DNA from: Diatrype stigma
Lineage: Eukaryota; Ascomycota; Sordariomycetes; Xylariales; Diatrypaceae
DNA length: 64,000 bases
Reading direction: 5' to 3'
NCBI GenBank assembly: GCA_022225965.2
Contig: JAKJXP020000082.1
Location: forward strand, 62,001 to 126,000
Shown: piece after piece, positions 12,443 through 23,701 of the stretch
Layout: each line of letters opens with the position of its first letter
How positions within the stretch are numbered: the stretch's first letter is position 1
Program-made: the position numbers and the translations under genes
The notes under the pieces: model-generated
Told to the model about the DNA's origin: nothing
Databases searched by the model: none
Seen by the model: the letters and a program-made list of their open reading frames with translations, nothing else

Positions 12443-13859
12443 TCATTGATTCAGAGCATTACGCTTCCTCAGGTTCTGGGAATCGTAAGACGTTTCCATG
12501 TTGGCACCGATACTTTCCTTGCTCCTTTTCGTCCTGAGAAGTCGTAGACTGGACATGCTGGAGTCTGTGAAGCCTTTAACAACCTTGACCATGGGTGTCC
12601 ATGACGAGCCCTTACTGAAGATCCAGAGGGTTGGGAGACAAGCCACGAAGACGGCAATGCCACTCTCAACCATTCCCCAGTAAATGAACGAGGTTACGAG
12701 AACTTGAAACGTGTTAGAATCACTTCCAAGAAATGAGCGTATGGTTCAACTCACTGATAGGGTCGACACCTTCAGTATAGCCAAGCACCAATATCCTTGA
12801 AGTCAAAACAAGTCGGGTCACAGAGGACGCAACCGTTCTTCTAGTCGTCAGTTACTTAGTTGACTGTGACGTTATACCCCATACTTACATTGCCCCGAAG
12901 AAGAAAATACCAGTAATACCAATTTTCTTGCCCAGTGTCAAGTTTAAACGCCAGATCTACTCAACACATATTAGTGCTGGTTCATGCTTGGGTTACAAGC
13001 CGCTTACCAATGGAATGGGTATGACCAAAATGGCTACATCTGTTATAACATCCGTAATAGCAAGGGCAAAGTTTGGGGCTGAATCGGGTATGCAAAGATC
13101 CATTATGGCTCTGGCTGTTGTCCACAAGGCCCAGAAATTCAAGCGACACATGAAGAGAAACGTAAAGAAGAAGCTCCACATCCACAGGATGATCAACGTA
13201 CACATTCCAATGAGGAATATGTTCGTTTTGGCCCAATGGTTGATGGCGAAGATTCGTCTGTAGAATAATAGGAAGCTAAGTTTTGCACAGCCCAAGGCAA
13301 GCGGGAGCATGAGAGTATAGGCCCACTGGATCTGATCTCACTGTCAGTAACTGCGCTGCGCAACATCTGCCCTGTACATACTCCTCCCTCTATACTGAGC
13401 TGCTCTGACTGAGCAGCGAAGATGTCCTCGGGGGCATCTGGTGGAAGCACGTAAGGATAGCCGAGGGCATGTTTCGAAGCTCCATATACCATGGATATCC
13501 CAATCCCTAAAGTGAGGAGCTGTGAAGTGTACTTAGTTGATATGTTCCAGACTACAGGGAGACAAACGTGTAGAGAAACTTACTGTTGCTGGTATCAAGA
13601 GCCAGTCATCTGCCCCAAGAGCTTGCCTCTGCTTCTTCCTCGCTGCAAATCGTAGCAGAACAGCTACGATATCTAGTAGGGGTAAACCAATCCCCGCCGC
13701 GATAACGTGGCTGGGTGTCTCGAAATAACCGTGGTCGTAACCACTATCGTAACTGTCGTCTGACATTTCAACGGCTGAGCGATCGGCGACGTCAGGGTAA
13801 GCCAAACCAGTTTCGGGGTTCGCTGTCGGTTGGTATGGATGGGAATTATATCCCTCCAA
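12443..13859 (-). CDS. Rhodopsin-like / PTH11-like seven-helix membrane protein
   Basis: This integral membrane protein of about 383 aa is of the fungal rhodopsin-domain/PTH11-like type, a GPCR-like group linked in some fungi to host or surface sensing. Six exons on the minus strand are phase-consistent: 13859-13584, 13519-13382, 13331-13008, 12956-12889, 12840-12755 and 12702-12443. Diagnostic stretches include LGADDWLLIPAT then LLTLGIGISMVYG, then LSFLLFYRRIF, a WTTARAIMDLCIP segment, IWRLNLTLGKKIGI, and near the end WGMVESGIAVFVACLPTL. These match the usual loop and helix order of the family. The N-terminal 50 residues are acidic and probably extracellular. The last intron uses an AAG acceptor directly after a CTAAC branch-like site, so that boundary is the least certain. 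The ligand is unknown, and no CFEM domain is visible. Confidence 0.83.
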
Positions 13860-15706
13860 GTTTACGATTCAGTTTGATATACACTTGAAAAGGGGGGGAG
13901 AAGGGTGGTGAGTGAGAAGGATGCATTGTATGTAGCCTGTCTGAATGCTGTAAGCTTTTGTGCACTCAGCGGCCCTAGCCTGCATGAACTTAGTCCTCAT
14001 TCTTGCGTTACGCAGTCGCTGTGCTACATGCTGTTGGGCCCAGCCGGTGGCCATGGAGATCTAATTACTGGATTAGAATGATAGACTCTGAGAAACGTGA
14101 GATTGCATGCAGCGGTAACATGAATACTGATGCAGGCTACTTTCTACGATTGGTTGACGCATGTATGCGTGTAGAAGCCTCATCGAGAACGAATTGTCGG
14201 GTATATCCCTCACCTACATGAAAGTTGGCTAACATTTTTGATCCCTAAAGTGGCATTCTTGGCATATCAACACTCGATGACCATCCATGTCTGCTGTACC
14301 TAGATACAAAAGCAAGGAGAACTGACCGCCATTGCTCATTTCAATACCTGCAGTGTAACCGCATTAGTGTAGGAAGACTTGGAACTTTCAAAGGAAATAC
14401 TAAAGACATGAGATGATTGCCCCCTTTTTGATCTATTGAGAGTTAATGATGTAAAGTAGTCCAAATGCTCAAGAATCTGCTTGTTCGACCATTACATAGG
14501 TATGATTGGCAGGAGTCATTCGTAAATACACCGGATGGCAATGCAACAGTTCGATACTATCATGCTAATGGTGCCTGGTACATCCTTTTCTCATACGGCA
14601 CGTATGCCGTGGTTTCATACAATGAACAAGACTTTCCTCAGAACCTCGTTTACAACAACAGATAAACTGCCTCATACGTCGATGTGACTAGGTTCCTGCT
14701 GAAATTCAGGATAATGAGCTTAATTGACCGAGTATATCCTGCTATATTGGAGGGCAGAACGTCTGCTATATATACAAAAATGGCTCACGGACATTGTAAT
14801 TACTGTACACACAACCACTCCAGCGTCGACCCTCAGTTCAACAGTTCCCTTGTTCTCACTTAGGTCACAGCTTGCTGCACCGTAGTCAGACAAACGGTTA
14901 TTTTCATGCATTTGTTCCTTCGCTTCCTTCAGTCCCTATTATGTACTGTTAGATAAGCAGATCAAAAGGCTTCAGGGGACTCACCCTCTGCATAGATACG
15001 GGTGTACGGCCGAGCCAGGATTTTGACGCGCTCTGGAGTTGGGAGGCTCCCCAGAGGAGCTTTCTCCCTGACGACCAAGCCTAGGTTGTGTCAGTATCCG
15101 ATTATATGGGCGATCGATTGGCGTAGGACTAACTTGTGGGCAAAGGGCTGCCAACTGCTACGCTCAGAAGAACGGCAGAGTAGACTGTACACATATTTAC
15201 AAAGATCATTGTACGGTAGGTATTGATTGGAGAATGGCGATTTTGTTAGGTTTGTACTTGGTCTGCACAGCCAACATTGTCAAAAAGGATCCGGACAAAA
15301 CATAGTTTATATGGCCCCCCTAAAAACTTGGTGGTTACAAAAGACCTGAGTTAGCATGCCGATTCGCCACGCTACCATCTGAATCGAAGGTTGAAATTGG
15401 TCGTATATTACATGTTACACTGCCATACTTCGAACTTAGTCCTGACGTTGTTCCCGTGAGTTCAGCGGAATAGTCCCGTTCTGTCTATGTCTCACTCAAG
15501 TAGCAGGGGCTTAGTGTGTGAACCAGTGAGTAAGTAGTTGCCTTCTTATAACTTGTAGTCTCTCGTTTAAGGAGCAAGATGATACATTAGAAGCTGACCC
15601 CTAGTCACCATCGCTAAGCTCCCCAACTCTCCTCCCTCATCAGTGCCATCATACATTAATTCGTCTCCCCTCATACGATACTGAACACTCGAGAGCGTCC
15701 CTTAAA
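13860..15706. other. Intergenic region with one weak ORF
   Basis: This 1.85 kb region lies between divergent genes, so it probably contains both promoters. A 66-codon ORF at 14465-14665 has a possible exon start after the TAG at about 14500. Its aromatic-rich translation (e.g. YYHANGAWYILFSYG) looks protein-like but has no family I recognise, and it may be a gene remnant. Confidence 0.35.
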
Positions 15707-16700
15707 ATGAATGTTCCACACCAAACCTCATGCGGCGGAGGAGCTAACATCGATGACGAGGCCGATGAGCTCCTTGGCTACGACCTCACTGAAACTAAAG
15801 CAAGAGGCAAGGTTGCGAGGACGATAACTACATTCCGAGTCTATCTTCTTTTGCTTCATGTCATTTTTCTCATTTTTAGCCTGAGGCAATTAGGGTTCAT
15901 TCCCGCTGCGACAAGCTCATACCTCATGGGGGGTACTTCCTGGTGTACGTAGTAAAAAGTCATAATCTCTAGAGATTACGTCCTCTGCTTACATAGACCG
16001 AAGCACCCGTCCGAGACTTCATCCAATATGAAGTTAGAAACTCTAAAGTCGATTCTGACGAAGGACAAGAAGTACTTGGAGGATATCCCACGGGAGAACA
16101 AGACGCTGCATGGGACGACCTTATAAACGGTACGTAAAGCTAAGACTGTATGAATAGACGCTGACGATTTCTTTAGGCTCGTTCTTCAATGCAAGTTTAG
16201 ATGAGCTCGTAAAAGCAGGTGAATCCGTCGAAAATCTAGCTGAGTTGACTGACGGTGGATTCTTGGCTACTATCGGAGTATATCATGAACTTCATTGTCT
16301 TGTAGGTAACTTTCAACTGGTACTGCCAATGAAAATACAACTAACTGTGTGAAGCGTCAGATGCGCCTTTACGTCTACAAAGAACTGTACTATCCGAGGC
16401 TTAATCGTACAGACGACCTGCATGTCCAAAACCATATTGGTGTGTATTCTTCTATCAAGAAAAGGCCACATTCTAATACCATTGGCTCAAGACCATTGCC
16501 TTGAAGCATTAAGGAAGACGATTATGTGCTACGGAAATACCGCTCTGACCTCGTTCTACTGGTCTACTCCAGGTTCAAGGCAACCCGAGCCGCGTTCGAA
16601 CGCACGTTCGGTTTGTGCTAGGTGGGACACGATTGAAGGCTGGGCATATTCTAGAAAAGTTCCTGTGGAGCCTGATTATAATAGATCGTTTGATGACTAG
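15707..16700 (+). CDS. UstYa-family (DUF3328) oxidase-like protein
   Basis: This is probably a type II membrane protein of the UstYa/DUF3328 family. Members catalyse oxidative cyclisation in fungal RiPP pathways (ustiloxin, phomopsin type) and related modifications. Five exons give about 258-260 aa: 15707-15944, about 16004-16129, 16177-16301, 16355 (or 16361)-16439 and 16492-16700. A single hydrophobic segment lies at about residues 45-62 (YLLLLHVIFLIFSL). The family core follows: GGYPTGEQDAAWDDL, then the first His-Cys motif HELHC, then the second, HIDHC, followed by EALRKTIMC. Both motifs form only after splicing, which supports the introns. The first intron is the least certain (donor GTACGT at 15945, acceptor AAG at 16003). 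The short C-terminal Cys/Trp segment ending RSFDD is typical. No precursor peptide gene was found beside it. Confidence 0.85.
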
Positions 16701-17459
16701 CACTCACGATACCTGGATATTGAGTAGGCATGACGATGATGTCGCATTGCCTTGGATGTTAGTGTAGGCTGGGATATCTTCTCAACCGGTATGACCCCTG
16801 AAAGTGTGCAGGTATGCATAGGAAAGTCACTGGATATAGTGATATCAATTCCATTCACAAGTTTGGGGTCACAAAGGTGGAACTAAAACTTTCAATGCAC
16901 AATAGTACGTTAGACTCCTTAGTTGCGATGCATTTCCATCGCAAGGCTATCAATGAGGACCATATAACCCTACTTGCGCAACGGCCTGCAAAATGTGACT
17001 GGCGACTATTGCCATTACTCACCGAGGACGAAGAATGCGAAAGCCACACTCAGGCCATGGCTGCAAGGCAAAGAAATAATTTACCAACTACATTGATCTG
17101 TGACACCTCCGCCGGTTCGGAATAGTTGCCACTGGTGGGGAAGCAGTCGTGTAGCATGGTGTGGTTGTACAGCGGCTTGGCCCTCGTATGACCTCCCTTG
17201 TTGCCTTTCTTAATGTTTCACAGCGAATGCTTGGCCCGAGCAAGTCGCCTATCTCATTTTTCAACCTAAATCCACCCTAGCGTCTGGGTGCCACAGTATC
17301 AGTGCGTGATGGTCCGATAATTTGGGCTTTTATTGTATGGTACCTACACGCTTCATCCTTAACTTCCCACTTTCCTTCATTTGCAACTGTCAAGTTCAAT
17401 TTTGGGGAGAATCGTGGGCATCGAATAAAGACCCTTGCCCATCGCGCTGGACGGATAAG
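16701..17459. other. Intergenic region with one unrecognised ORF
   Basis: This 759 bp stretch lies between the UstYa-like gene and the broken monooxygenase. A 103-codon ATG ORF at 16814-17125 has no recognisable motif, signal peptide or repeat, so it is not called as a gene. Confidence 0.35.
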
Positions 17460-17811
17460 GTGACCGGTTGTATTCACATCGTCGTCGTTGGGGGAGGACT
17501 CGCCGGTACTCTAACCGCGAATTCTCTTCTGAGAAAGATGCCTTTCGTAGATGTGCAACTATATGAGTCTGCCCCTGAGTTTTCAGAACATGGTATTGGT
17601 ATCGGACTATCTCAGTTCGCTCTAGAGGTTCTGGAGCAAATCATTCCGTGTGCAACCGACCTGCTGAGGTCTAACGTAGGGGCCGCAGAAATAGGGGCGT
17701 CTCGGATTGTGATGGTTTGTTCCTCCCCATTTTCTTTTTAATGTGACGTATTAGTGTTAATTTACCATAAATCGGGCCCTGGGGCCGGTACTATCGTCTG
17801 CGACATCGAAA

Positions 17812-17843
<32 letters not shown>

Positions 17844-17854
17844 GNNNNNNNNNN

Positions 17855-17936
<82 letters not shown>

Positions 17937-18360
17937 TGGCTTGGCTATGACTCGTGGTCCTTTACTTACGACACTCTTATTCTTGTTGCAACAACATATC
18001 CTTCATGCCGGCAAGAAACTTACGTCGGTAGAGAAAACAAATGACGTAAAAATCACTTTCGAAGATGACACCGGTGTCAATGTCGATGCTGTTATCAGTA
18101 CCGATGGAATATTTAGCACCATTCAGAAACACGTCTTACAAAACGTCGAACACAATGCTTCACCAGTCGGAGGTTGGGGATGCAGAAACTTGGTGCCTGT
18201 AGAAACTGCGAAGTTGGCTCTCGGAGCAAAGCCTTTTCGGGTCAAGCGAGAATATAGCTGGGCTGGAGAAGGGGCGTTGATGATGCACGCACCGGTGGAG
18301 AACGGTACTATAGGAGGCTTATCTAGAGAGGTCCAACTCAAACTCCTTAAGGCCGAATAG
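17460..18360 (+). pseudogene. Broken FAD-dependent monooxygenase, tandem copy
   Basis: This is a degraded paralogue of the monooxygenase at 18982. The homologous start is GTG at 17460 instead of ATG, although the frame continues into a good dinucleotide-binding motif (VVVGGGLAGT) and a YESAPEFSEHGIGIGLS stretch that parallels the intact copy. The first donor is conserved in position (GTTTGT after ATG at 17714). The second exon is interrupted by a G-run, a 10-N gap and a C-run at 17812-17936, after which homology resumes at GLAMTRGPLL. The frame then diverges after the NGTI segment and stops at 18358-18360, losing the C-terminal GD-motif half. Start loss plus truncation argue for a pseudogene, but the gap means one lesion may be an assembly effect. 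Confidence 0.75.
17812..17936. other. Poly-G / 10-N gap / poly-C block
   Basis: A run of 31 G (17812-17842) is followed by TG, ten N (17845-17854), then 82 C (17855-17936). It sits inside exon 2 of the broken monooxygenase at a point where the paralogue has only about a dozen bases. The symmetry (G toward the gap from the left, C toward it from the right) is what two-colour sequencing no-signal tails would give, so it is most likely an assembly artefact. Confidence 0.8.
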
Positions 18361-18981
18361 GACGAAAGAAACGGACATGATCGAGGGCAACTGGTTCTTT
18401 TAGATACACTAGTCAACCAATTCGGAAGATTACTATAGAGAGCAGCCACCTGCCCGGTACTTTGGTGCTTGGAGTAGTAAGCCAATAGTTGGGTAAGCGG
18501 TAGGTAAGGGAGGAATAGAACAACATTACACTCGACTGTCTCGACATAGTGTTTATGCGTAACGACGGTGCGCATAAAAGAGTACTTCGAGGAATGTCTC
18601 ATTATGCTGTTGGATCGGTCACTTTGCAGTTTGGCTCTATCAAGGCCAGTGTGCCACACCGCCTTTTGACCCCTGGCGAGCAATCTCGGGAGCCTGCAGC
18701 AGCGCGGGAATATAGTGACGAACTTCAAGCAAGGGACCGGCGCCGCGGCAAGTCAGTCATTTGCGCAATCAACAATGTTGCACCGCGTAGCTACGAGTAT
18801 GCATATAGAGGGGCAACAGGTGACAGCAACGCGGCCATTGAACAAAGATGTGATTATCTAGAGCCTTATCTTACTGTATGGATGCAGTATGATGATTCTA
18901 GTTAATATGTCGGATGACACTCCTTGCTGGTGGTCAGTTTTGCCATGATCTCTTCTGATCTCTTCTACCCAACTCCCTGAG
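18361..18981. other. Spacer between the two monooxygenase copies
   Basis: This 621 bp spacer includes the promoter of the intact monooxygenase. ORFs on both strands here have no recognisable content; part may be decayed 3' sequence of the broken copy, but I could not align it. Confidence 0.4.
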
Positions 18982-20397
18982 ATGACCGGCCGCATCCGCA
19001 TCGGTGTAGTTGGTGGCGGTCTTGCCGGCATTACGGTAGCCATTGCCCTTGTGAAGCATCCTCATGTGGATGTTCAAGTCTACGAGTCGGCTCCCCAGTT
19101 CTCAGAACGGGGTGCTGGGATCGGGCTGTCCCCCCTGACTCTCGAGGCCCTCAACGACATCATCCCCTCCGCGACTGAATTGTTGAAGACTCGGGCAGGG
19201 GCCGTAGAAGCTGATGCGGCCCGCCTTGTGATTGTCTGTGCCCTGTACCCCCGTACTTGCGTTCCCCAGCCTCGCTGTCGCACCGTATTGATACCTGTCT
19301 ATACAGGGTTCAGGATCCGAGGCGGGCACCGTCGTTCTTGATGTTGGCGCTGCTGCTGGCCTCACACTCAACCGCCCCCCGCTCCTGCAAGCGCTTCTTT
19401 CCCTGCTGCCCGATGGCATGCTCCACGCCGGGAAACGCACCAAATCAGTCGAACAAACCGCTTCTGGCGTCACGGTCACTTTCGAAGATGGCACTGATGC
19501 TCATTTCGATGCTGTCATTGGCGCCGACGGCATTTTCAGCTCCGTCCGAAACCATGTCGTGGGAGAGGAGCCAGAGAAGTACGCCGCCTCTCCGGCCGGG
19601 TGGTGGGATTGCAGATGCTTAGTCCCCTTCGAGAAGGCGAGGTCGACACTGGGAGATGAATCCTTCAAGGTCGATCGCCAGTACGCCTGGCTTGGTGAAG
19701 GAGCAGCCATGCTGCATGGTCTCGTTGAGGATCGAACCATGGTGCAGTGTATTATAGCGGTGATCGACAGGGACTTGTCAGCCGACCGCAAGCGGCAAGT
19801 CACTAGACAGGTGCTTGAAGACAATCTGCCTGCAAGTTGGTATGAGGGTCCCATCGCGAAGGGTATGGTTGAGGTAAGTTTTCTTGCTGTGCAGTAATCC
19901 CCTGGACGGAACACGGAGCTTCTAGGCCTTGTCGCTGTACAATACAGCTTACCGTCCTTCAGCTCATCTTAAGTCAAGAGAATCCAGCGGGATATGCTCT
20001 GTGGGAACATAAATACACACCTACTTATGCCAACACTCGAGTTTGCATTGTCGGTGATGCAGCCCACGCGACAACTCCTTGGCAAGGCGCCGGTGCCGGA
20101 CTGGCTATCGAGGACGCTTTCATCCTCGGTTATCTTGTCAGCAACATATCAGCAACAGATGAGATCGAGGCTGCGTTTAGAACGTTTGATGTATTGAGGC
20201 GGCCCAGGTGTCAGCGGATTATTGATGCCGGCAGAAAGACAGGCCATTTATTTTGTGGCCAAGATGAGGCTGCCAGGTTCAATGCAGGAAAACTGGGAGA
20301 AGCACTTGGTCAGATGTTTGCTGCTGTTAGCGACCTAAACTTAGAATCACACAAAAAGGAGGCTTTGGAGACAATGCGAGCATACCTTGGCCATTGA
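18982..20397 (+). CDS. FAD-dependent monooxygenase, salicylate-hydroxylase-like
   Basis: This flavoprotein hydroxylase of the PHBH/salicylate 1-monooxygenase fold, about 417 aa, adds one oxygen atom to an aromatic or polyketide-like substrate using NAD(P)H. Three phase-0 exons are 18982-19233, 19307-19873 and 19963-20397. The N-terminal dinucleotide fold has GVVGGGLAG (about residues 7-15). The DG motif appears as GADGIFS. The C-terminal FAD-binding motif GDAAHATTPWQGAGAGLA is complete and followed by EDAFILGYL. The second intron must end at 19962, because the earlier TCTAG acceptor would give a premature stop. The gene lies just downstream of a broken paralogue and 2.3 kb from the UstYa-family gene on the same strand, so these may once have formed a small biosynthetic group. 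Substrate unknown. Confidence 0.88.
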
Positions 20398-21902
20398 AGG
20401 ACCATGTGCAGTCCCGGTCTTTAGGGGCGCGTTCAACAGCATACTAGCGATGGCTAACACTCTTGATCCAGCTTCTTAACTGGAATGATCTTAGCCATGT
20501 GTGTATTGAGACGGGGAGGCTGCGACATCGAAACATGTACCATCTGAATCGTCGCGATACTTTAGGAACTAAATAGGGGGGCCTGTATTACCTAATACAG
20601 TGGATCATTCATTAGTGGCTTGGCATCCCTTATAGGGGCGTCGAGGTATGACGCATGAGCTTATCAAGTAGAAAATGCGGCATACAACAGAAAGTAGAAA
20701 ATGCGGCATACAGCAGAAAGTAGAAACTGTCTGACTTGATATAAAGCCCCTGAGCTAGAGCCAAAGTAATTGTGCATATACAGAAGGGATTTTTGGGAAG
20801 GCATAATGCTCCGATGGAGGGTTCCTAGCTCTTATCTCCGATAGGAGCCCCTGACGCGCAACATGACAGTACCAAGGCATATCACAGAACATTCGTGTAG
20901 CCGCAAGTTTGTTACCAGGTCAAGCCTCAAAGTTATAATATACTTACTAATTATGAAAACATGTTTGTTTTGACAACATGCACAACATTGAATATATATG
21001 GCCCCGTGTACAGATCACGAAATATCAGGTGCAACTCCAAGGATTCATAGAGGCACTACGAACAAGGCTAATGTGTTTTGAGCGTAATGTTCAAGGCCGT
21101 AGGTAGTGGTGGTGTCTATATATATCAAATATGCTTTTCTAGGCAAAGGATCTTGATTAGCACTTCCTCTCTAATCTTACTGATCAGATAGTTAGTTGTG
21201 ATCCATAGTTATACCTACCAAGTGAAACGGGGTCTCATTTCAGATAGCGTTTTTAGCAACCAAATCAGTATTTGTTATAATCTTTTCTTATATTTGCATT
21301 TATGCAGTTCCTACCATCGGAAGTATAGCACTCTGATATAGCCATCGAAGGTTCAGCATCCACGTATACTTCTTTTAGTACCACAACGCCTCCTACTGAT
21401 ATTATTCAGTGTTGAATATAGAAGAATGTATATTGTTATTATGAACAACTCTTTTACAATCACACTTTCAAGTCTCGCATATATAGCTTACGTAGTAGAT
21501 ACATGGGCTCGTCGAGGGCTTCTCAGACCAACTTCATTTGATCAACGGTCATAAAAAACATCAATTTACAATGCAGCTCGTTAGGCTCGGGGTGAGCAGG
21601 TGAATAATACGTAGCGCTGTGGTTGCCCTGGACAACCATAAATTCTGAACATATGCAGTTAAAGATAGCCCGGCTAGGTGTCAGTCCATTTAGCTTACTA
21701 AAATAATAATATCAATTCACTTCATCGCCATGACCAAATTTATTTCACAATTGCTCTCCCAGAGCACGAAAGCGAAGAAAATAACCCCCCCAATAATCTG
21801 TCCAACGCTGTCAGCGCTATAGATACAACCTCATAGGTATGTCACTGATTGAATACCACCAAGACAATCTTTTCTAACGCGAAATCTACTAAGGTTCGGG
21901 CA
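20398..21902. other. Intergenic, AT-rich, no gene seen
   Basis: This 1.5 kb of non-coding-looking DNA has no ORF of note on either strand. It holds one short tandem repeat (listed separately) and a small palindrome around 20585-20603. No RNA gene was recognised. Confidence 0.4.
20666..20727. repeat. 26-bp direct tandem repeat, about 2.4 copies
   Basis: The unit begins AAGTAGAAAATGCGGCATAC and recurs with a 26-bp period. Copies differ by single bases (CAACAG versus CAGCAG). No function is evident. Confidence 0.75.
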
Positions 21903-22541
21903 ATGTCATCGTTCATCCACCACATCGAGACTGTCGAAGCAGACGCCAAATTGACTTGCTTGCGCAGCAAGCTAGGCACTATTTTCCAGGCCAATACCCA
22001 GCTGGGTAGTTGGCTGGAAGGCCCTGGTGTTTCTCCGTTCTTTGACGAATACGTTACCGACTGTCTGGAGAGAACACCCACAGTTTCGGAAGAGAAGAGG
22101 GATTTTAACGAGCTGATGTAGGTCATCAGAACGGATGAGACCTTGCATCTGCCCCGTTACCACGACGAAACGGTCAACAAGCGGTTCTTCACCACCCAAG
22201 ATCATGCTGCTCGTTTCATCATCCAGGTAATCGGATACGACAAGGCCAATCACGGCCCCTGCCATTGGGAGGACGAAATGGAGGAGATTGCTATCGCGCA
22301 TGCCTTCGAGGTCCTGATGTACCTCGAGGGCATCCGGATGGAGGTCAGGTGTGCAGAAGAGGCCGCAACTATGAGGCAATTGTAGAGGATACACCTCATA
22401 AAATATACCATCAACGCGCACATTGCATGGAATCAAGCTGTCAACACTCTGATCGAGAAAACCAAGAACGAAAAACGATACAATGCCCGGATCAACGGAC
22501 ATGGAAACCGGTTCTCTTCTATCGGTTGGCGAGCACTTTAA
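21903..22541 (+). pseudogene. Unrecognised protein gene with two in-frame TAG codons
   Basis: A single frame runs from ATG 21903 to TAA 22539-22541 (213 codons), interrupted only by TAG at 22119-22121 and TAG at 22383-22385. All three segments look protein-like: charged helices such as CHWEDEMEEIAIAHAFEVLM, then NTLIEKTKNEKRYNAR after the second TAG. I do not recognise the family. TAG is one C-to-T change from CAG (Gln), the kind of change RIP makes at CpA, so simple decay of an older gene is the likely reading. Introns do not remove either stop cleanly: the first TAG lies in GTAGGTCATCAG, too short for an intron. A longer antisense ORF overlaps it but looks like a shadow. Confidence 0.5.
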
Positions 22542-23701
22542 GAGCACCCCAGAGAGTGAGAGTGTTACGGCACGTACATGGAGTGGGGGCAGCATACAAC
22601 GGGGGAGATGAACGATAAGAGCGCCTACATATCGTAGGAATGGTTGATGTTGGATTAGGGGTATTATATCTAATCATATTGTGTAACTATGTATATCAGT
22701 GGAGTCCCACAGCCCTCAGGCCAGACACTTAGTATGGAATCTAATGGGTGTTCATCCTATACACTTGATAGTAGAAACCCTGGGCTTCCGTAGAGTTTTT
22801 GTATAAATAGGTGGCATTCTTCCATTGTAATATCGCTGTCCTCTCTTCTTCATGTTGCTATTGTACAGCATCCCCTAAGGTTTAGCAGAACAGACCGTCT
22901 CCAGGCCAGTGCCATCACAGAGATGCAGATTATGCAAGGTAGCTGGCTCCATTACGATCTTATCCCATCCTCAAGCCCAGGCTGTCGCCACATGCCACCG
23001 AGTCCACGTAGACACCTAATTTTGTAAGGTGAAACTTGGTGTTCACACTGTAGATACGAAATTGGCGGTGCAGAACAGGTGCCGTGCCGCTAGGATGACG
23101 AGAAGACATATAGCTAGTCTGTTCCTCCGGCATTCGAGGTCCTATTCTATCAGAGGGCTTCCTTAGTAAGAGGTTCGAGATCGAGAAGCTGCGGCCTCAG
23201 ATATGCTTTGGTACATCTTGCCGCACTCTTGGGCGAGGTGCAATGTCTGCTCGGTTCAGGATGAGACTAAGTAGATCAAGGAGTTATAATTAAGCAGGTA
23301 TTGTGGATATATAAGGCGGATCGACCCAACAGCGTCAATAAATTATAAGCAGAAGTTGTTTGGGATATAGCTAGGTGAGTAGACGGATACATTAGATATT
23401 AAACTCATCGTCTTTCCGTGGTTGGTGACGAGGAAAACACCGCACAACGCTATCTTATTTTTTACTCCCAGACCCAAGCTCCATGCAATAAGTACTTGCG
23501 GAGTGAAACGACAACACAAAGCAACGTGCATATATATATACAGACAATCTCTTCCGCCTCCTTCTCCCCCCTTCCATCCCTCATCGTTCCTCGTCGCGGC
23601 ATATATAGAGCATTCATTCGTCTCTACCCACCCACCCCCATCCACCCACCCATCCATACATCAACCCCCTCACCCAGCCAGATAGGTAATCACCCACACT
23701 A
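22542..23701. other. Intergenic, no gene seen
   Basis: This 1.16 kb region holds short C-rich pyrimidine tracts near 23560-23680, in what is probably the 3' flank of the Cys-rich gene. A TATAAATA element occurs near 22802 with no ORF behind it. Confidence 0.4.

Noticed and set aside
18123..18728. 201-codon minus-strand ORF across the monooxygenase pseudogene
   Set aside because: Its first half is antisense to conserved monooxygenase sequence and the rest has no family features.
21972..22595. 207-codon minus-strand ORF overlapping the two-TAG frame
   Set aside because: No motif or family resemblance; the plus frame has better helix-like composition across the whole span, so this is more likely a shadow.
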